This document shows, piece after piece, positions 31,140-41,550 of a stretch of DNA of 64,000 nt; the first letter of the stretch is position 1; each line of letters opens with the position of its first letter. The stretch is taken from contig JAJPHF010000152.1 of the NCBI GenBank assembly GCA_021325365.1, positions 1 to 64,000 of the forward strand. Direction: 5' to 3'. The DNA comes from Pseudomonadota bacterium (GTDB lineage Bacteria > Chloroflexota > UBA6077 > JAJPHF01). Under the pieces are notes generated by a model. The model searched no databases and had not been told where the DNA came from. It saw nothing but the letters and a program-made list of their open reading frames with translations. The position numbers and the translations under genes were made by a program.

Positions 31140-33770
31140 TCACAGCAGCCTCCCGCCCGCAGCCGCAAGCCGCTGCCGGCGGCCGCTCAGCACCTTGAGC
31201 GCCTCGAACCACCCAATGCTTGCCACGCCCGCTACTAAACAAATCGCCAGGTCGTCGGGGTGCAGGAGGGCGAATCCGAAGAGGTCGCGGAGGCCGGGCA
31301 CGCACAACACCAGGCCGAGCAGCGCGAGCGCCCCGCCCACCACCCACCAGAGCACCGCATTGGGCACGCGCAAGCTCGCCAGTATGGTCCGCGACCATGA
31401 GCGGTTAGTGAGAATTAGTGCGAGATTGGCGATGATCAGCGTGGTGAAGGTCATGGCCCGCGCCTCAAGCTCCCCATGACCGCGCGCCAGGACGCCGCCG
31501 AAGATAGCCAGGATCACGAGCAACACACCGGCTCCCTGGAGCACGCTCAGGCCGATGGTCGCGCGGCTGAACAGCGGCTCGGCCGGGTCGCGGGGCGGGC
31601 GGTCCATCGTATTGCCCTCCTCCGGCTCCACCTCGAAGACTAGCGAGCAGGCGGGGTCGATGATCAGCTCCAGGAACACGATGTGCGGCGGCGCCAGCAC
31701 GAGCGGCCAGCCGAAGAGCACCGGCAGCAGCGAGATGCCCGCGATGGGGACGTGTACGGCGAAAAGGTAGGCCATCGCCTTCTTGAGGCCATCGAAGATG
31801 CGCCGCCCCAGTCTCACCGCCTGTACGATGGACGAGAAGTCGTCGTCCAGCAAGACCAGCGCGGCCGCCTCCCGCGCCACGTCGGTGCCGCGTCCGCCCA
31901 TGGCGATGCCGATGTCGGCTGCGCGCAGCGCTGGCGCGTCGTTCACACCATCCCCGGTCATTGCCACGACCTCGCCGTTGGCCCTGAGCGCCCTCACCAG
32001 GCGTAGCTTCTGCTCGGGCACCACCCGGGCGAAGACGTTCACCGTGCGAATGCGCTGCTTAAGCTCATCGTCGTCCATCCGGTCTAGCTCGGGCCCCGTG
32101 ATGTGCTGGTCGGCTAGCCGGAGCCCGATCTCGTGGGCGATGTGCCGGGCGGTGCCGGGATAGTCCCCCGTAATCATCACGACGCGGACGCCCGCGCGGT
32201 AGCACTCGGCAATCGCCGCAGGCACCGTCGGCCGCACGGGATCAGCCAGCCCGATCAGCCCCACGAGCTGGAACGCGAAGTCGTGCTGCTCCGGGGGCAG
32301 CGTCGTGGGCGAGACGCACGCCTTGGCGACACCCAGCACGCGCAGCCCATCCTCGGCTAGCATCGTCGCGTGGCGCGTGAGCATCGTCGTCTGCGCTGCG
32401 TCCAGATGGCAGAGGTCGGCAATGGCCTCGGGCGCGCCCTTCGCCGCGATGACGTAGTTGTGGCCGTCGGGCGACTGCCACACGTGCGAGAGCGCCAGCA
32501 GGCCGGGCGAGAGCGGGTACTCGCGCACCAGGGTCCAGTCGCCGTGGAGGTGTTGGGTGCCCGCCAGCGCCCGCTCGCCTAGCTCTTTGAGCGCCTGCTC
32601 CATCGGATCGAAGGGCGCGCTCTGGCTCGCCAGGATGCCGAACTCGACTAGCTCGTGGAAGCCCTCGGGCAGCATGCTTGCGGCGTCCGCGCCCAGCGTG
32701 TAGTGCCGGCCGTCCACCACCAGCGCGCGCACGGACATCCGGTTGAGCGTTAGCGTGCCGGTCTTGTCCACGCACAGCACGGTCGCGGCGCCCACCGTCT
32801 CGATCGCGGGCACGCGGCGGGTAAGCACCTGCTTCTGCGCCAGCCGCCAGGCGCCCAGCGCCAGGAATACCGTGAGCACGACCGGAAACTCTTCCGGCAA
32901 GATAGCCATCGCCAGGGTGACGCCGGCCAGTACCCCGCCGATCCAATCGCCGCGGGTCATGCCGTAGACGAGCGCGATCACCAGGCAGAGCGACACCCCA
33001 ACGATCGCGAGCACGCGGACGATCTGGCCCGTCGCCCGCTGCAGTGGGCTGGCTTCGGGCTCGACGGTCTCAAGCGCCTGGCCGATCCGGCCCAGCTCGG
33101 TGTGGGCGCCGGTCGCGCGCACCGCGGCAACGCCCTGCCCCCGTACCACCAGCGTGCCGGAGTACACGAACGGCTGGTCGTCGCCGCCGGGCCGAGCTGT
33201 CGTCGCCACGCCGTCGGCAGGGGTCTTGCGCACGGGCACCGACTCTCCCGTCAGTAGCGACTCGTCGGCCTGTAGGCTGATCGACGCTAGCACGACCGCG
33301 TCCGCCGGTACGCGGTCGCCCTCCGCCAGCACCAGCACGTCGCCCGGCACCACCTCGCGGCCGGGGATGCGCCGCTGCACGCCGTCGCGGATCACGAGCG
33401 CGCGCGGGCTGGAGAGATCGCGCAGCGCATCCAGGGCGCGCTCGGTCCGGTGCGTCTGGTAGAGCGAGATGCCGATGACCACGAACACCGAGGCTAGCAG
33501 CAGTAACGCCTCCTGCACGTCGCCGAGTAGCAAGTACAGCACGCCGGCGACGACGAGCAGGAGGATCATCGGCTCGCGCACGACTTCCCAGGCGATGGCG
33601 ACGACGTTGCGCGGCTTCGCCGCCGGCAGCTCGTTGTAGCCGTAGGTGCTCAGCCGGCCGGCCGCCTCCTGCTCCGTGAGGCCGACGAGGTGACTGAGAT
33701 CGGGCGGGCTCAGCACACTCGACGTGCCCGCGCGGCGGCCGGTCGCCACGTGCGCTCCGCTCGCTGTCAA
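31140..33770 (-). CDS. Cation-translocating P-type ATPase (P2-like)
   Basis: An 876-residue membrane pump with TGES (174-177), PEEFP in helix 4 (292-296), the phosphorylated Asp in DKTGTLT (Asp 335), MITGDYPGTA and MTGDGVNDAP. It is of the calcium/PacL-like type, but PEEFP replaces the usual PEGLP, so the ion is uncertain. I chose TTG 33770: it overlaps the MgtA stop as TTGA and has GGAGGG seven bases upstream. GTG 33749 is an alternative. It is the last gene of the operon starting at 41375. Confidence 0.9.
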   Translation of the reverse strand: MTASGAHVATGRRAGTSSVLSPPDLSHLVGLTEQEAAGRLSTYGYNELPAAKPRNVVAIAWEVVREPMILLLVVAGVLYLLLGDVQEALLLLASVFVVIGISLYQTHRTERALDALRDLSSPRALVIRDGVQRRIPGREVVPGDVLVLAEGDRVPADAVVLASISLQADESLLTGESVPVRKTPADGVATTARPGGDDQPFVYSGTLVVRGQGVAAVRATGAHTELGRIGQALETVEPEASPLQRATGQIVRVLAIVGVSLCLVIALVYGMTRGDWIGGVLAGVTLAMAILPEEFPVVLTVFLALGAWRLAQKQVLTRRVPAIETVGAATVLCVDKTGTLTLNRMSVRALVVDGRHYTLGADAASMLPEGFHELVEFGILASQSAPFDPMEQALKELGERALAGTQHLHGDWTLVREYPLSPGLLALSHVWQSPDGHNYVIAAKGAPEAIADLCHLDAAQTTMLTRHATMLAEDGLRVLGVAKACVSPTTLPPEQHDFAFQLVGLIGLADPVRPTVPAAIAECYRAGVRVVMITGDYPGTARHIAHEIGLRLADQHITGPELDRMDDDELKQRIRTVNVFARVVPEQKLRLVRALRANGEVVAMTGDGVNDAPALRAADIGIAMGGRGTDVAREAAALVLLDDDFSSIVQAVRLGRRIFDGLKKAMAYLFAVHVPIAGISLLPVLFGWPLVLAPPHIVFLELIIDPACSLVFEVEPEEGNTMDRPPRDPAEPLFSRATIGLSVLQGAGVLLVILAIFGGVLARGHGELEARAMTFTTLIIANLALILTNRSWSRTILASLRVPNAVLWWVVGGALALLGLVLCVPGLRDLFGFALLHPDDLAICLVAGVASIGWFEALKVLSGRRQRLAAAGGRLL

Positions 33771-36310
33771 CGGTCTGCCCTCCAGCCGCTCGCCGCGTAG
33801 ATCCGGCGCTTCACCACCTCGACCAGCGCCAGGTAGCTGCCGGCGAGCACCGCCAGCGCGCCGAAGAACGCGGGCGGCAATGGCGTGAAGCCTAGGGCGC
33901 CAGCTAGCGGCGAGACGGTGATCGCCACGCCGACCGCCACGCTGCCCACGACGCTCAAGAGGAGCGGGCGGCTCGGGCGACTGCGGAAGGGGTTGCCCGC
34001 GGTGCGGATCACGAAGATGACGAACGTCTGGGTAGCCAGCGACTCGACGAACCAGCCCGTGCGGAACAGCGCCTCGCCGGCGTGAAAGCCCCACAGCATC
34101 AGGCCGAAGGTCAGAAAGTCGTAGATGGAGCTGACCGGCCCGAGCCCGAACATGAACCGCTGCACCATCACGGTGTCCCAGCTGCGCGGCCGCGCCGTAT
34201 AGCTGGCGTCCACGTTGTCGGTCGGGATGGTGAGCTGGGAGAGGTCGTACAGGAAGTTGTTCAGGAGAATCTGGACGGGCAGCATTGGCAGGAAGGGCAA
34301 GAAGGCGGTCGCGGCCGCCATGCTGAGCATGTTCCCAAAGTTCGAGCTGGTGCCCATGAGCACGTACTTGGTGATGTTGCCGAAGCTGCGGCGCCCCTCG
34401 ACCACCCCCCGGTGGATCGCCGCCAGGCTCTTCTCCAGCAGGATGATGTCGGCCGCCGCCTTCGCCACGTCCACGCCGTTCACTACCGAGATGCCCACGT
34501 CGGCAGCGTGCAGCGACGGCGCGTCGTTGATGCCGTCCCCCAGGTAGCCCACAACGTGCCGCTTCCGCCGCAGCGCCTGGATAACTCGGTTCTTCTGCGC
34601 GGGCGAGATGCGTGCGAACACTGTTACCTGCTCGACCTTTACGGCGAGCGCGTCGTCCGTCATCCGAGCCAGCTCGTCGCCGGTCACCAGATTGTCGACC
34701 CGGATGCCCACCTGGGCGCAGATGGCGCGGGTGACCGCCTCCCCGTCGCCGGTCAGGATCTTCATGGCGACGCCACTCGCGGCCAGACGCTCGATGGTGT
34801 CGCGGGCCGTGGGGTCGGGCGGGTCGAGAAACGCGGCGAACCCCGCGAGGATCAGGTCGCGCTCGTCTTCCGGTGTAAGCGCGGTCTGGTCGGCGGGCGC
34901 AGGCTTGTAGGCGATGGCGAGCACGCGGTAGCCATCCCGGCTGAGCTGGTCGTAGGTCTGCTGGGCTGCTGTCCGCCGCTCGGCCGTGAAGGGCTCCACG
35001 CTGTTGGCCCCCTCGACCCGCGAGCATAGGGGGATGATGCCCTCCGGCGCTCCCTTCGTGACCACCACCAGGGCGCCGGTGGCTATGGCTATTCCCGCGC
35101 CGCGGTCTTCTGCAAGCACGCTGACCCGCCGCCGCTCGAAGTCGAACGGTAGCTCCCCCCGCTTCGTGTACGCCGTAACCGACGGGTGATCGTGCGCCAG
35201 GATGGCGGCGTCCATCGGGCTGCGCAGCCCGCTCTCCAGCGCGCTGTTGACGCACGCCCAGCGCAGCACCGCCTCGGACTCCCGGCCCTGGTAGTCGACG
35301 TGCTGCTCCAGCACGACGGTGCCCAGGGTGAGCGTGCCGGTCTTGTCGCTGCACAGCGTGTCCATGCTGCCCAGGTTCTCGATCGCGGCGAGCCGCTTGA
35401 CGATCACCTTGCCGCGCGCCATGCGCAGCGCGCCCTGCGACAGCGTGACGGTGATGATCATCGGCAGGAACTCAGGGGTCAGCCCCACGGCGAGCGCGAG
35501 CGCAAACAGGAACGACTCCAGCGGGTCGCGGCGCAGCAGCGCGTTGACGAGGAACACGAACAGCACCAGCCCGATGACCGTGCGCATGATGAGAAAGCCG
35601 AAGCGGCGCGTACCCAGCTCGAAGGCCGTCGGCGGCGCCTTGTCGGCGAGTCCGCGGGCGATGGCGCCGAACTGCGTGTGTGCGCCGGTGGCGGTCACCA
35701 GCGCCTGCCCCACGCCGCTGACGACCGAGGTGCCGGCGAGCACGACGTTCTCGGGCGCCGCCGCGTCCGTCGGGGCGCTGACCGGCCGCTTCTCGACGGG
35801 CAGCGACTCGCCGGTCATCGCCGCCTCGTCCAGGCTCAGCGTGGTCGCGGCGAGCAGCGTGGCGTCCGCCGCGATCAGGTCGCCGGCGCGTAGGTCGAGC
35901 AGGTCACCCGGCACCACCTCGCGCAGCGGGACCTCCACCGGGCGCCCGTCGCGCCAGACCGTCGTCATGGTGGGAATCAACGCCTGGAGCTTCGCGGCCG
36001 CCTGCTCGGAGCGGTAGACCTGGAAGAAGTCGAGCGCCACGCTGAGGACGATCATGAGCGTGATCAGCGTAGCATTCACTGGCTCGCCGAGGACGCCCGA
36101 GACGATGCTGGCCGCGAGCAGGATCAGGACGAGCGGGTTGGCCAGAAAGCCGAGGAGCGTCCGCACGGCCCAGAAGTGGTGGCCGCTCGGGACCTCGTTC
36201 GGACCGTACCGGGCGAGGCGCGCGGCGGCCTCCGCGGCGGTCAGTCCGGCCGCGGGCGGCGCGGGCGGCGCGGCCCGCGGCGCGGCCGGCGAGGGCTCAG
36301 CGGCCAGCAT
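33767..36310 (-). CDS. mgtA: Magnesium-translocating P-type ATPase
   Basis: An 847-residue P3B-type pump. TGES (166-169), PEFLP (279-283), phosphorylation site SDKTGTLTLG (Asp 322), ILTGDGEAVTR and YLGDGINDAPSLHAADVGISV are intact, and NNFLYDLSQLTIPTDNVD is diagnostic for the MgtA/MgtB group that imports Mg2+. It starts three bases after the dehydrogenase stop and ends four bases into the next ATPase, so two different cation pumps are co-translated. A relic of its C-terminus is at 30901. Confidence 0.93.
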   Translation of the reverse strand: MLAAEPSPAAPRAAPPAPPAAGLTAAEAAARLARYGPNEVPSGHHFWAVRTLLGFLANPLVLILLAASIVSGVLGEPVNATLITLMIVLSVALDFFQVYRSEQAAAKLQALIPTMTTVWRDGRPVEVPLREVVPGDLLDLRAGDLIAADATLLAATTLSLDEAAMTGESLPVEKRPVSAPTDAAAPENVVLAGTSVVSGVGQALVTATGAHTQFGAIARGLADKAPPTAFELGTRRFGFLIMRTVIGLVLFVFLVNALLRRDPLESFLFALALAVGLTPEFLPMIITVTLSQGALRMARGKVIVKRLAAIENLGSMDTLCSDKTGTLTLGTVVLEQHVDYQGRESEAVLRWACVNSALESGLRSPMDAAILAHDHPSVTAYTKRGELPFDFERRRVSVLAEDRGAGIAIATGALVVVTKGAPEGIIPLCSRVEGANSVEPFTAERRTAAQQTYDQLSRDGYRVLAIAYKPAPADQTALTPEDERDLILAGFAAFLDPPDPTARDTIERLAASGVAMKILTGDGEAVTRAICAQVGIRVDNLVTGDELARMTDDALAVKVEQVTVFARISPAQKNRVIQALRRKRHVVGYLGDGINDAPSLHAADVGISVVNGVDVAKAAADIILLEKSLAAIHRGVVEGRRSFGNITKYVLMGTSSNFGNMLSMAAATAFLPFLPMLPVQILLNNFLYDLSQLTIPTDNVDASYTARPRSWDTVMVQRFMFGLGPVSSIYDFLTFGLMLWGFHAGEALFRTGWFVESLATQTFVIFVIRTAGNPFRSRPSRPLLLSVVGSVAVGVAITVSPLAGALGFTPLPPAFFGALAVLAGSYLALVEVVKRRIYAASGWRADR

Positions 36311-36313
36311 CGG

Positions 36314-37324
36314 TCACGACACCAGGTTGCCGGGATTCCCGGCCAGGAAGGCGCGCACGTTGGCTACGGTCGTGTCGAGGATGCGTTGCAGGGCTTCCGC
36401 GGAGTAGAAGGCGATGTGGGGCGTGAAGATAACGTTCTCGCGCTGCAAGAGCAGGTGGCCGCGCAGGGCGGTCTGGAGCTGCTCCGGGGCCACGCCCTGG
36501 CGCAGCAGCTGCCGCTCCTCGCCAATCAGCTCCTCGCCCTCGATCACGTCGAGGCCGGCGCCGGCCAGGATGCCCTCGTCCAGCGCCCACAGCAGCGCCT
36601 CGGTGTCCACCAGCCCGCCGCGCGCCGTGTTGATGAGCAGGCTGCCCCGCTTCATGTGCCCCAGGCGCTCGCGATTGATCAGGTGGCGGGTCGCAGGGAA
36701 GTAGGGCACGTGCAGTGTCACGACGTCGGCCTGGGCGATCAGGTCGTCGAGGGCCACGTAGCGGAAGCCCAGTACCTCGGCCAGCAAGTGCTGCTCGCGC
36801 ACGTCATGGGCTAGCACCTCCATACCGAAGCCGCGGCCGATGCGAACGACGTGCAGACCGATGTTGCCGGTGCCCACGACGCCCAGAGTGCGGCCCTTCA
36901 GGTCGAACCCGCGCAGGCCCGCGAGCGAGAAGTCGCCGCGCACGGTGCGCACGTAGGCCTGGTGAATCTTCCGCGACAGCGCCAGGATAAGCCCGAACGT
37001 GTGCTCGGCGACGGTGTTCTCGCCGTAGGTCGGCACGTTGCTGACCGCGATGTCTCGCGCCTGGCAAGCTGCCAGGTCGATGTGATCGTAGCCCGTCGAG
37101 CGCGTGGCGACGAAGCGCAGGCGGGGGAGCTGCGCCAGCAGGTCCGCGCCGACGCGGGAGTGGATGAAGACGCTCAGCAGCTCCGCGTCGCGGGCCAGGT
37201 CGAGCGTGTCCGCGGTCAGCGTGGCCGCCGTGGCCCGCACCTCCAGGTCCGCCAAGCGCTCGCGCAGGTAGGCTTCCTCCCAGGGCTCAGTCTCGTAGCA
37301 CGCGAGGGCTCTCGGCGCCTGCAT
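36314..37324 (-). CDS. D-lactate dehydrogenase-like 2-hydroxyacid dehydrogenase
   Basis: A 336-residue NAD-dependent enzyme. ATRSTGYDHIDLAAC and VSNVPTYGENTVAEHTFGL are the substrate-domain motifs, VVGTGNIGLHVVRIGRGFG the NAD loop, and RGGLVDTEAL, GLDVIEGEE and TPHIAFYS carry the catalytic Arg, Glu and His. It most resembles fermentative D-lactate dehydrogenase. Its start lies 38 bases inside the regulator gene, so it is coupled to the two-component system, which suggests control by it. AAGGAGAG precedes ATG 37324. Confidence 0.9.
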   Translation of the reverse strand: MQAPRALACYETEPWEEAYLRERLADLEVRATAATLTADTLDLARDAELLSVFIHSRVGADLLAQLPRLRFVATRSTGYDHIDLAACQARDIAVSNVPTYGENTVAEHTFGLILALSRKIHQAYVRTVRGDFSLAGLRGFDLKGRTLGVVGTGNIGLHVVRIGRGFGMEVLAHDVREQHLLAEVLGFRYVALDDLIAQADVVTLHVPYFPATRHLINRERLGHMKRGSLLINTARGGLVDTEALLWALDEGILAGAGLDVIEGEELIGEERQLLRQGVAPEQLQTALRGHLLLQRENVIFTPHIAFYSAEALQRILDTTVANVRAFLAGNPGNLVS

Positions 37325-38024
37325 GGGACGTGCTCTCCTTCGGGCGGACGAAGCGGTAGCCCAGCCCGCGCTCGGTTTGGATGTAGTGCGGAGCGCCCGG
37401 CGGCTCGAGCTTCGCCCGCAGGCGGCTGACGTATACCTTGAGGTAGTCGTTGGTCGCGCCGTAGTCGGCGCCCCACACGCGGTCGAGCAGCGCCTCGTGG
37501 GGCATCAGCCGGCCCACGTTGCGCACCAGGTGGTACAGCAGCTTGTACTCCACGGGCGTGAGCTTCACCGGCTCGCCGCCGAGCGTGACCTGGTGGTTCT
37601 GGAAGTTGATCGCCAGGTCGCCCGCCTGGAAGTCAGGGAGCGCATTGGTCGGCTGCGGCAGCTCCGCGCGGCGCAGCACTGCCTTGATGCGCGCGAGCAG
37701 CGCCAGGTGGCTGAAGGGCTTGACCACGTAGTCGTCGGCGCCCATCTCCAGGCCGCGCACCTGATCGGTGTCCTCCCCGCGCGCCGTCAGCATGATCACC
37801 GGCACGTCGGAGACGCGGCGAATCTCCTGTAATACCTCGAAGCCGTTCTTCCGTGGCATAGTGACGTCGAGCACGACCACGTCAGGGTCCTGCTCGTAGA
37901 ACACCTTCAGCCCGTGCTCGCCGTCGGTGGCGGCGAGCACGGTGGCGTCCTGCCACTGGAGCTGCAGGCCGACGGTCACAGCGTCCAGGATTTGCGGGTC
38001 GTCGTCCACGACCAGAATCTTCAT
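37287..38024 (-). CDS. OmpR-family response regulator (KdpE-like)
   Basis: A 245-residue regulator: receiver 1-120 with DDD, Asp 53 ([12 protein letters not shown]), Thr in MLTARGED and Lys in YVVKPFS, then an OmpR winged helix ([31 protein letters not shown] and RGLGYRF). OmpR-type proteins bind direct repeats about 11 bases apart. This one is a candidate for the GTAAAC sites, one of which lies before its own operon. Its ATG overlaps the upstream kinase stop (ATGA). Confidence 0.93.
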   Translation of the reverse strand: MKILVVDDDPQILDAVTVGLQLQWQDATVLAATDGEHGLKVFYEQDPDVVVLDVTMPRKNGFEVLQEIRRVSDVPVIMLTARGEDTDQVRGLEMGADDYVVKPFSHLALLARIKAVLRRAELPQPTNALPDFQAGDLAINFQNHQVTLGGEPVKLTPVEYKLLYHLVRNVGRLMPHEALLDRVWGADYGATNDYLKVYVSRLRAKLEPPGAPHYIQTERGLGYRFVRPKESTSHAGAESPRVLRD

Positions 38025-39697
38025 GCGTCACCTTCCTTCCCCGTGGGAAGCGAGGAGTGCGTAGATAGAGTGGGGGGCACCCACGCGCCCCCGGAAGAGG
38101 GAGGCATCGGCAGGTTGGGGGGACACCCCCCAGGCCCCCCAGCCGGGGAGCCCCCCTGCACCCCCGGGGACGAGGACTGAGTGGGAGTGAGCGGAAGCGC
38201 GACGTAGAAGGTCGCGCCCGCGCCCGGCACGCTCTCGACCCAGATGCGCCCGCCGTGTAGCTCGACGATCGCGCGGGCGATGGGGAGGCCGAGCCCGCTG
38301 CCCTGGTTGCGCTGCGTCGCCTCGCTCTCCGATCGGTAGAAGCGCTCGAACACGTAGGGCTGGTCCGCCAGCGGGATGCCGGGGCCGTCGTCGGCCACGG
38401 CCCACAGCGCCTCGTCGCCCCGCCGCTCCAGCCGCAGGCTGATGCGGCCGCCGTCGTGGCCGTACTTCTGCGCGTTGCCGAGCAGGTTGAGCAGCACGCG
38501 CTCCAGCCGGTCCGGGTCGGCGCTCGCGTAGAGCGGCGCGGCCGGCAGCGCGAGCGTCAACTGCTGGCCGCGCGCCGCCGCCAGCGGCTCGACGACGCCG
38601 GCGACGCGCTCGGCCAGCGCCCGCAGGTCGGTGCGCTGGCGCTGCAGCCCGACGCGTCCCGCCCGGAAGCGCGCCAGCTCCAGCAGGTCGTCCACCAGGC
38701 TGCCCATGCGGTCGGCGGCCAGGTCGATGTTGACGAACATGCGGTGCAGGGGCTCGGGCGTGCCCGCCGGCTCGTTGGCCAGCACCACGCCGATCGAGGC
38801 CTTGATGCCCGCCAGGGGCGTCCGCAGGTCGTGCGACACGTTGGCCAGAAACTCGTCCTTCTGGCGCTCCAGCGCCCGCTGGGCGGTGACGTCGTGGAGC
38901 GTGAGCACCGCCCCCAGCCGCGTGCCATCCTCGGCCACCACTGGCGTCGCGCTGCCGAGCGCGACCACCTCGCTGCCGTCCGCCCGGCGGATGCGTAGCT
39001 CGGCGTCGATCACCGTCTCGCCGCGCAGGGCGGCGCGCGCCAGCGGCCGCTCGTCGGGCGGGTAGGGGCGCCCATCGGCGGTCAGCAGCTCGTAGTTACC
39101 CACCACGCCGTTCACGAATTCCACGTCGGGCGGGACCCCGTGAAGCCGGCGGGCGGCCTGGTTCACGAACGTGATGCGCCCGGACGGATCGACGATCAGC
39201 ACCGCGTCGGCGATGTGCCCGAGGATGGCCGCCCGCTCCTTCGCCAGCCGCTCGGCCTCGGCGCGCGCCGCCTGCTCGCGGAGCAGCAGCCGCTCGCGCT
39301 CCTCCTCGGCCCGCTTGCGCTCGATGGCGTAGCGCATGGAGCGCACGAGCACCTGGCCGTCCACCTGGCCCTTGGGGAGGTAGTCCTGCGCGCCCTCCTG
39401 GACGGCGCGCATGGCCACCGTCTCGTCGTCCAGGCCGGTGAGCACGACGATCGGCATCTCCGGCGCGCGGTCCCGCAGGCGGCGGAACGTTTCGAGCCCC
39501 TGGCTGTCCGGCAGCGAGAGGTCGAGCAGCACCACGTCGGCGCCATCCAGCTGTTCAAGGCCGGTCGCCAGGCGGTCGGCCTGGCGCAAGCGCAGGCGGG
39601 CCGCCGGCACGTCGTTCAGCATCTCGCGGATGAGCCGCGCGTCGCCCGGATTGTCCTCGACGAGCAGCACGTCCAGGTGCGGCAGGCGCTCGTTCAT
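38021..39697 (-). CDS. Hybrid sensor kinase: receiver-PAS-HisKA-HATPase
   Basis: A 558-residue cytosolic protein. An N-terminal receiver (Asp 59) is followed by a coiled coil, a PAS domain (about 150-270), the HisKA motif [11 protein letters not shown] (His 289) and a HATPase with [18 protein letters not shown] and GSGLGLPIA. It should take phosphate from an upstream partner or sense directly and phosphorylate the OmpR-type regulator encoded next. The last 50 residues are Pro/Gly/Ser-rich and look derived from an intergenic repeat. ATG overlaps the preceding stop. Confidence 0.92.
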   Translation of the reverse strand: MNERLPHLDVLLVEDNPGDARLIREMLNDVPAARLRLRQADRLATGLEQLDGADVVLLDLSLPDSQGLETFRRLRDRAPEMPIVVLTGLDDETVAMRAVQEGAQDYLPKGQVDGQVLVRSMRYAIERKRAEEERERLLLREQAARAEAERLAKERAAILGHIADAVLIVDPSGRITFVNQAARRLHGVPPDVEFVNGVVGNYELLTADGRPYPPDERPLARAALRGETVIDAELRIRRADGSEVVALGSATPVVAEDGTRLGAVLTLHDVTAQRALERQKDEFLANVSHDLRTPLAGIKASIGVVLANEPAGTPEPLHRMFVNIDLAADRMGSLVDDLLELARFRAGRVGLQRQRTDLRALAERVAGVVEPLAAARGQQLTLALPAAPLYASADPDRLERVLLNLLGNAQKYGHDGGRISLRLERRGDEALWAVADDGPGIPLADQPYVFERFYRSESEATQRNQGSGLGLPIARAIVELHGGRIWVESVPGAGATFYVALPLTPTQSSSPGVQGGSPAGGPGGCPPNLPMPPSSGGAWVPPTLSTHSSLPTGKEGDA

Positions 39698-40149
39698 GGC
39701 TTCGGCAGCGCCACGATCGTCAGCCAGAAGTCCTCGATCGACTTCACGACCGTGATGAACTGATCGAGGTCCACCGGCTTGGTAACGTAGCAGTTGGCGT
39801 GCAGGTCGTAGCTGCGCACGATGTCCTCGTCGGCCTTCGAGGTGGTCAGGATGACGACGGGAATCGTCTTCAGGTCGTCGTCGGCCTTGATCTCGGCGAG
39901 CACCTGCCGGCCGTCCTTGCGTGGCAGGTTCAGGTCGAGCAGGATCAGGTCCGGGCGGGCCGCCTCGGCGTACTTGCCCTCGCGGCGCAGGAAGGCGATC
40001 GCCTCCACACCGTCGGTCGCCACGTTGAGGTGGTTGCGCACCTTGCCCTCGCGCAGCGCCTCGATGGTCAGCCGCACGTCGCCCGGATTGTCCTCGACGA
40101 GGAGAATCTCCACGGGGCGCCCGTTGAGGCGGCCATGCTGCGTGTTCAT
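39694..40149 (-). CDS. Single-domain response regulator (Rcp1-like)
   Basis: A 151-residue stand-alone receiver with [10 protein letters not shown], phospho-acceptor Asp 72 ([13 protein letters not shown]), Thr in LTTSKADED and Lys in [16 protein letters not shown] and the long loop match receivers that serve PAS or phytochrome kinases. It sits between two kinase genes with 4-base overlaps on both sides, so it probably shuttles phosphate between them. Confidence 0.93.
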   Translation of the reverse strand: MNTQHGRLNGRPVEILLVEDNPGDVRLTIEALREGKVRNHLNVATDGVEAIAFLRREGKYAEAARPDLILLDLNLPRKDGRQVLAEIKADDDLKTIPVVILTTSKADEDIVRSYDLHANCYVTKPVDLDQFITVVKSIEDFWLTIVALPKP

Positions 40150-41375
40150 CGGGAGCCCCTTTCAATCGCGGGCAGCGTGAAATAGAACGTCGTGCCCTCG
40201 CCCGGCGTCGATTCCATCCAGATACGGCCGCCGTGGCGCTCCACGATCTTCTTGCAGATCGCCAGGCCGATGCCGGTGCCCGGGTACTCCGCCCGGCTGT
40301 GCAGCCGCTGGAAGATGACGAAGATGCGGTCGGCGTACTCCGGTTCGATGCCGATGCCGTTATCGCGGACCGTGAACAGCCACTCGTCGTCGCGCCGCTC
40401 GGCGGCCACCGCGACGCGTGGCGCCCGCTCGCCGTGGAACTTGATGGCGTTGCCGATCAGGTTCTGGAAGAGCTGGCTGAGCTGCCCCGCGTCGCCCAGC
40501 ACGGTGGGCAGATCGCCGCGCGTGACGACGGCGTGCTCGTCCTCGATGGCGGCGCCGAGATCGGCCAGCACCTGATCGACCACGGCGTTGCAGTCGGTCG
40601 GCGCGAACTCCGCGCCCCGCGTGCCGACCCGCGAGTAGGCCAGCAGATCGTTGATCAGCGCTTGCATGCGGCGGGCGCCGTCCACGGCGAAGTCGATGAA
40701 CTCCAGCGCGTCGGCGTCGAGCTTGTCGCCGTAGCGCCGCGCCAGGAGCTGCGTGTAGCTCGCCACCATGCGCAGCGGCTCCTGCAAGTCGTGCGACGCG
40801 ACGTAGGCGAACTGCTGCAGCTCGGCGTTCGAGCGCTCCAGCTCCGCCGTCTGCTGCGCCAGGCGCGCGGCCGTGCGGCGCAGCTCGGCCTCAGCCCGGC
40901 GGCGCTCGGTCACGTCGCGGATGATGCTCATCACGAGCAGATTATCGCCGGCGCCGAGCGGGCTCAGGCTGATCTCGACGGGAATCTCGCTGCCGTCCTT
41001 GCGCCGCGCCGCGAGCGCCAGGCCCGCGCCCATCGGGCGGGTGCGGGGCGCCGCGGTGTAGCGCTCGCGGTCAGCGACGTGCTGTTGATGGAATCGTTCC
41101 GGCACCAGGATCTCGACGGGCTGGCCCAGCAGCTCGTCGCGCGTGTAGCCGGTCATCGTCTCCACCTGGGCGTTGACCAGCACGATCGTCCCCGCGCGGT
41201 CGACGGCCACGATCCCGTCCGGCGCGGCCTCGACGAGCGCGCGGAAGTACGTGTCAGCCCGCTCCGGGAGTATGGGCGGTGCCGTGGGCGCCGGGCCACC
41301 CGGGAGCCCCCCTCCCGCGCCCGCGGGGGCCGCCCCACCCGAGTCCTGCCGTGGCGCGGATGCTCGCTCGTCCAT
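40146..41375 (-). CDS. PAS-domain sensor histidine kinase
   Basis: A 409-residue soluble kinase. A Pro/Gly-rich leader of 35 residues precedes a PAS domain (about 40-160, [20 protein letters not shown]), a coiled coil, HisKA with [12 protein letters not shown] (His 195) and HATPase with [23 protein letters not shown] and [18 protein letters not shown]. The HDLQEPLR type pairs with single-domain receivers, as encoded next. The start at 41375 follows the promoter region with a GTAAAC repeat pair at 41496. First gene of the seven-gene operon. Confidence 0.92.
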   Translation of the reverse strand: MDERASAPRQDSGGAAPAGAGGGLPGGPAPTAPPILPERADTYFRALVEAAPDGIVAVDRAGTIVLVNAQVETMTGYTRDELLGQPVEILVPERFHQQHVADRERYTAAPRTRPMGAGLALAARRKDGSEIPVEISLSPLGAGDNLLVMSIIRDVTERRRAEAELRRTAARLAQQTAELERSNAELQQFAYVASHDLQEPLRMVASYTQLLARRYGDKLDADALEFIDFAVDGARRMQALINDLLAYSRVGTRGAEFAPTDCNAVVDQVLADLGAAIEDEHAVVTRGDLPTVLGDAGQLSQLFQNLIGNAIKFHGERAPRVAVAAERRDDEWLFTVRDNGIGIEPEYADRIFVIFQRLHSRAEYPGTGIGLAICKKIVERHGGRIWMESTPGEGTTFYFTLPAIERGSR

Positions 41376-41495
41376 GACCCGCCCATCGTACAGAGATGTC
41401 CGCGAAAGTATGCCACGGGCCGGCGACCAGCGCGCGGCCCGTGGCGCTAGCAAGGAGAGTGTGCCAGCCGCGGGTGAACAGGGCGCTCAACCGGC

Positions 41496-41512
41496 GTAAA
41501 CGTCGGGTAAAC
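41496..41512 (+). promoter_or_regulatory. GTAAAC direct-repeat pair upstream of the kinase operon
   Basis: GTAAAC-GTCGG-GTAAAC, two perfect half-sites with an 11-base period, about 120 bases upstream of the PAS kinase start. It is the best-preserved copy of the motif. Confidence 0.75.
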
Positions 41513-41550
41513 GGCCTGCCGGCCGCGGCGCGGCTCGGCCCGACCCGCGA

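Noticed and set aside
33771..35354. A single reading frame of 1404 residues running from 35354 to 31140
   Set aside because: The part beyond 33770 is antisense-frame text inside mgtA, Arg/Gly/Pro-rich and without ATPase motifs. The real second ATPase starts at about 33770.
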